From: JAAZNF01 sp964561025
Lineage (GTDB): Bacteria; Myxococcota; B64-G9
NCBI GenBank assembly: GCA_964561025.1
Contig: CAZLNM010000004.1
Span: 1 to 64,000, forward strand
DNA length: 64,000 bases
Reading direction: 5' to 3'
The notes under the pieces were generated by a model. That model had not been told where the DNA came from, made no database searches, and saw nothing but the letters and a program-made list of their open reading frames with translations. This document shows, piece after piece, positions 62,916-64,000 of the stretch (positions are counted from its first letter, which is position 1; each line of letters starts with the position of its first letter). The position numbers were made by a program, and so were the translations under genes.

Positions 62916-63347
62916 TCAGATCGAGACAGGAGCTGGCGGAGAGTGCTTCGGCGCGACGCTGAGCGGATCGCGGGCAGGGATTTCGCGCCACACCGCTTTC
63001 GGGGCGTGGCTCGATGGCAACCCGATCGGTAGCCCGAGCGGGATGAGTGCCGTCCGATGGCTTTGCAGGTGAAGGTTCGAGAGAACGCAGGGTGGGGTGT
63101 CGTCGAGGGGGAGCGTCCCGGCGCGCAGAGGAGAGAACGAGACCTCGAAGTCGCCGATGGAGCGGAAGCGAAGTGCCCGGACCCGCTTGAGCCCCGCATC
63201 CTCGATCCGGTGGTGCTGAGCGCACAGGACGTGGTTGTGCTCGGCGAACGCTTGGTGGAGTTCGGGGAGCACCGGGACGACCGCCACTCCGGCCGAGAGG
63301 ACCGAGGTGAGCCATGCCAGCACAAGTTGTCTTCGGCGGTTCGTCAT
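62916..63347 (-). CDS. Small secreted His-containing protein leading the metal efflux operon
   Basis: A 143-residue protein not assigned to a family. A basic start and hydrophobic helix (LVLAWLTSVLSAGVAVV) make a signal peptide or anchor. After it, AEHNHVLCAQHHR (about residues 35-47) groups four histidines and a cysteine, a plausible metal-binding site. The rest is polar. Being first in the operon, it may act as a periplasmic metal sensor or carrier; that is inference. The presumed promoter leaves almost no leader, so translation may be near-leaderless or the start may lie further in. Confidence 0.65.
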   Translation of the reverse strand: MTNRRRQLVLAWLTSVLSAGVAVVPVLPELHQAFAEHNHVLCAQHHRIEDAGLKRVRALRFRSIGDFEVSFSPLRAGTLPLDDTPPCVLSNLHLQSHRTALIPLGLPIGLPSSHAPKAVWREIPARDPLSVAPKHSPPAPVSI

Positions 63348-63360
63348 CGCGTGAGGGGAT

Positions 63361-63388
63361 GCAATACCATTTCAGCCATGCTTGTCAA
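63361..63388 (-). promoter_or_regulatory. Candidate promoter of the metal efflux operon
   Basis: Read on the minus strand, a perfect TTGACA (63388-63383) and TATTGC (63366-63361) are 16 bases apart. The start point would fall only about seven bases before the presumed ATG. Confidence 0.5.
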
Positions 63389-63407
63389 TATCGGCTTACG
63401 CGCCAAT

Positions 63408-63427
63408 TTGAAACGGCAACGTTTCAA
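63408..63427. promoter_or_regulatory. Perfect inverted repeat upstream of the metal efflux operon
   Basis: TTGAAACG (63408-63415) and CGTTTCAA (63420-63427) with centre GCAA form perfect eight-base arms. The repeat lies 20 bases upstream of the -35 and overlaps the stop of the preceding gene. It could be an operator or the end-hairpin of that gene; there is no T run. Confidence 0.5.
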
Positions 63428-63999
63428 GGCGACGCCGTGGCGTTGGTGATCTCCATGCCGATCTCGCGCCCGTCGCGTCGAAAGGTCAGCCGGTGTCGCC
63501 CGCGCCCGAGGGTGATTTCGGAGCGGGGGGTCTGGCCGGCGGGCTGGCCGTCGAGCAAGATGTCCGACCAGGGTTTCGACTCGGCGTTGAGCGTCCAGGC
63601 GCCCGGTGGGTCCGGAGCGGGTTCGAGCCGCAAGCGCACCCGGAGCGGGTCCGCCGGATCGTTGGAGGCCAGTTCCAACAAGGCCGCGCGCCGAGGGAGC
63701 CGGACCTGGCGTCCTCGGATGGGCCGGTGATCCAGCAAGATGTCGATGTCCGGGGCCACCACGACCGTGAGCGGTGCCGGTGCGACAGGGCTTGCCGGCG
63801 CCGGCGCGATCCCGGCGTCCGGCGTCACCGATGGTGGTGGGGTCTCCGCTGTGCCCTCGGGGGCCGGAGTGATGACCTGCGCGGTGAGGCCGGTGGGGGC
63901 GGCCGGCCGCGTGGAAGCCAGGGGTTTCGGCGGAGCCGCTGGTTCCGGGTACGCCGCCCACCAGGCGAACCCGGCCGCCCAGGCCACGGCGAGAAGCAA
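63424..63999 (-). CDS. PEGA-domain protein, C-terminal part
   Basis: The frame runs off the right edge, so only the last 191 residues are seen. A hydrophobic stretch at the edge (LLAVAWAAGFAWWAAY) is probably a membrane helix, followed by a long Pro/Ala-rich linker. A beta domain follows, with PWSDILLDGQPAGQTPRSEI and LGRGRHRLTF. This is the PEGA pattern (G-x-T-P after a short strand, then G-x-H). In myxobacteria such tails often end Ser/Thr kinases or surface lipoproteins; the N-terminal part is needed to tell. Confidence 0.7.
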   Translation of the reverse strand: MLLAVAWAAGFAWWAAYPEPAAPPKPLASTRPAAPTGLTAQVITPAPEGTAETPPPSVTPDAGIAPAPASPVAPAPLTVVVAPDIDILLDHRPIRGRQVRLPRRAALLELASNDPADPLRVRLRLEPAPDPPGAWTLNAESKPWSDILLDGQPAGQTPRSEITLGRGRHRLTFRRDGREIGMEITNATASP

Positions 64000-64000
64000 G

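Overview
The window is 64 kb of GC-rich DNA (about two thirds G+C by eye) from a draft bacterial genome; a run of ten Ns at 56303-56312 marks a scaffold join. Gene order and content point to a Gram-negative of the deltaproteobacterial/myxobacterial type. The supporting signs are large multi-domain lipoproteins with acidic-glycine linkers, thrombospondin type 3 and lamin-tail modules, Cys-rich repeats before a gingipain-like protease, a PEGA-domain protein, a TolQ/TolR/TolR-type motor operon, PASTA-tailed FtsI, and an archaeal/eukaryotic-type prolyl-tRNA synthetase. This placement is inference; no rRNA or other decisive marker is present.

Layout. 1-4.2 kb: end of a secreted beta-propeller, a trmJ/GspF-like pair, a Sua5/YrdC-family gene and tRNA-Ala(GGC). 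4.2-15.6 kb: a 1284-residue surface lipoprotein built on an amidohydrolase, then lepA, hemW, and a proS-cinA-transporter operon. 15.6-33.4 kb: a long AT-rich leader with a candidate MraZ operator, then an almost complete dcw (division and cell wall) cluster mraZ-rsmH-ftsL-ftsI-murE-murF-mraY-murD-ftsW-murG-murC-ddl-ftsQ-ftsA-ftsZ. Six of its junctions are ATGA overlaps, and murB is absent. 33.7-38.3 kb: an ExbB-ExbD-ExbD operon convergent with ftsZ, a B12-type radical SAM protein and an MDR oxidoreductase.

38.4-44.7 kb (minus strand): ffh-rpsP-khpA-rimM-trmD-rplS, a membrane-anchored SMC-like ATPase, then rnhB. This is the usual translation/SRP cluster with an unusual ATPase inserted before rnhB. 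44.9-50.8 kb: a Cys-rich gingipain-like lipoprotein broken by one in-frame TGA, then a VWA protein-histidine kinase-response regulator operon. 50.9-57.1 kb: peroxiredoxin, a small Cys-rich protein, a kbl/antiporter operon behind a palindromic operator, and a lipoprotein gene interrupted by the assembly gap. 57.2-63.4 kb: a CzcCBA-type heavy-metal efflux operon led by a small His-rich secreted protein. The window ends inside a PEGA-domain protein.

No insertion sequence, phage gene, CRISPR array or rRNA was seen. Most of the window is conserved chromosomal core. The less ordinary parts are the ATPase between rplS and rnhB, the interrupted protease, the large amidohydrolase lipoprotein, and the VWA/two-component operon.
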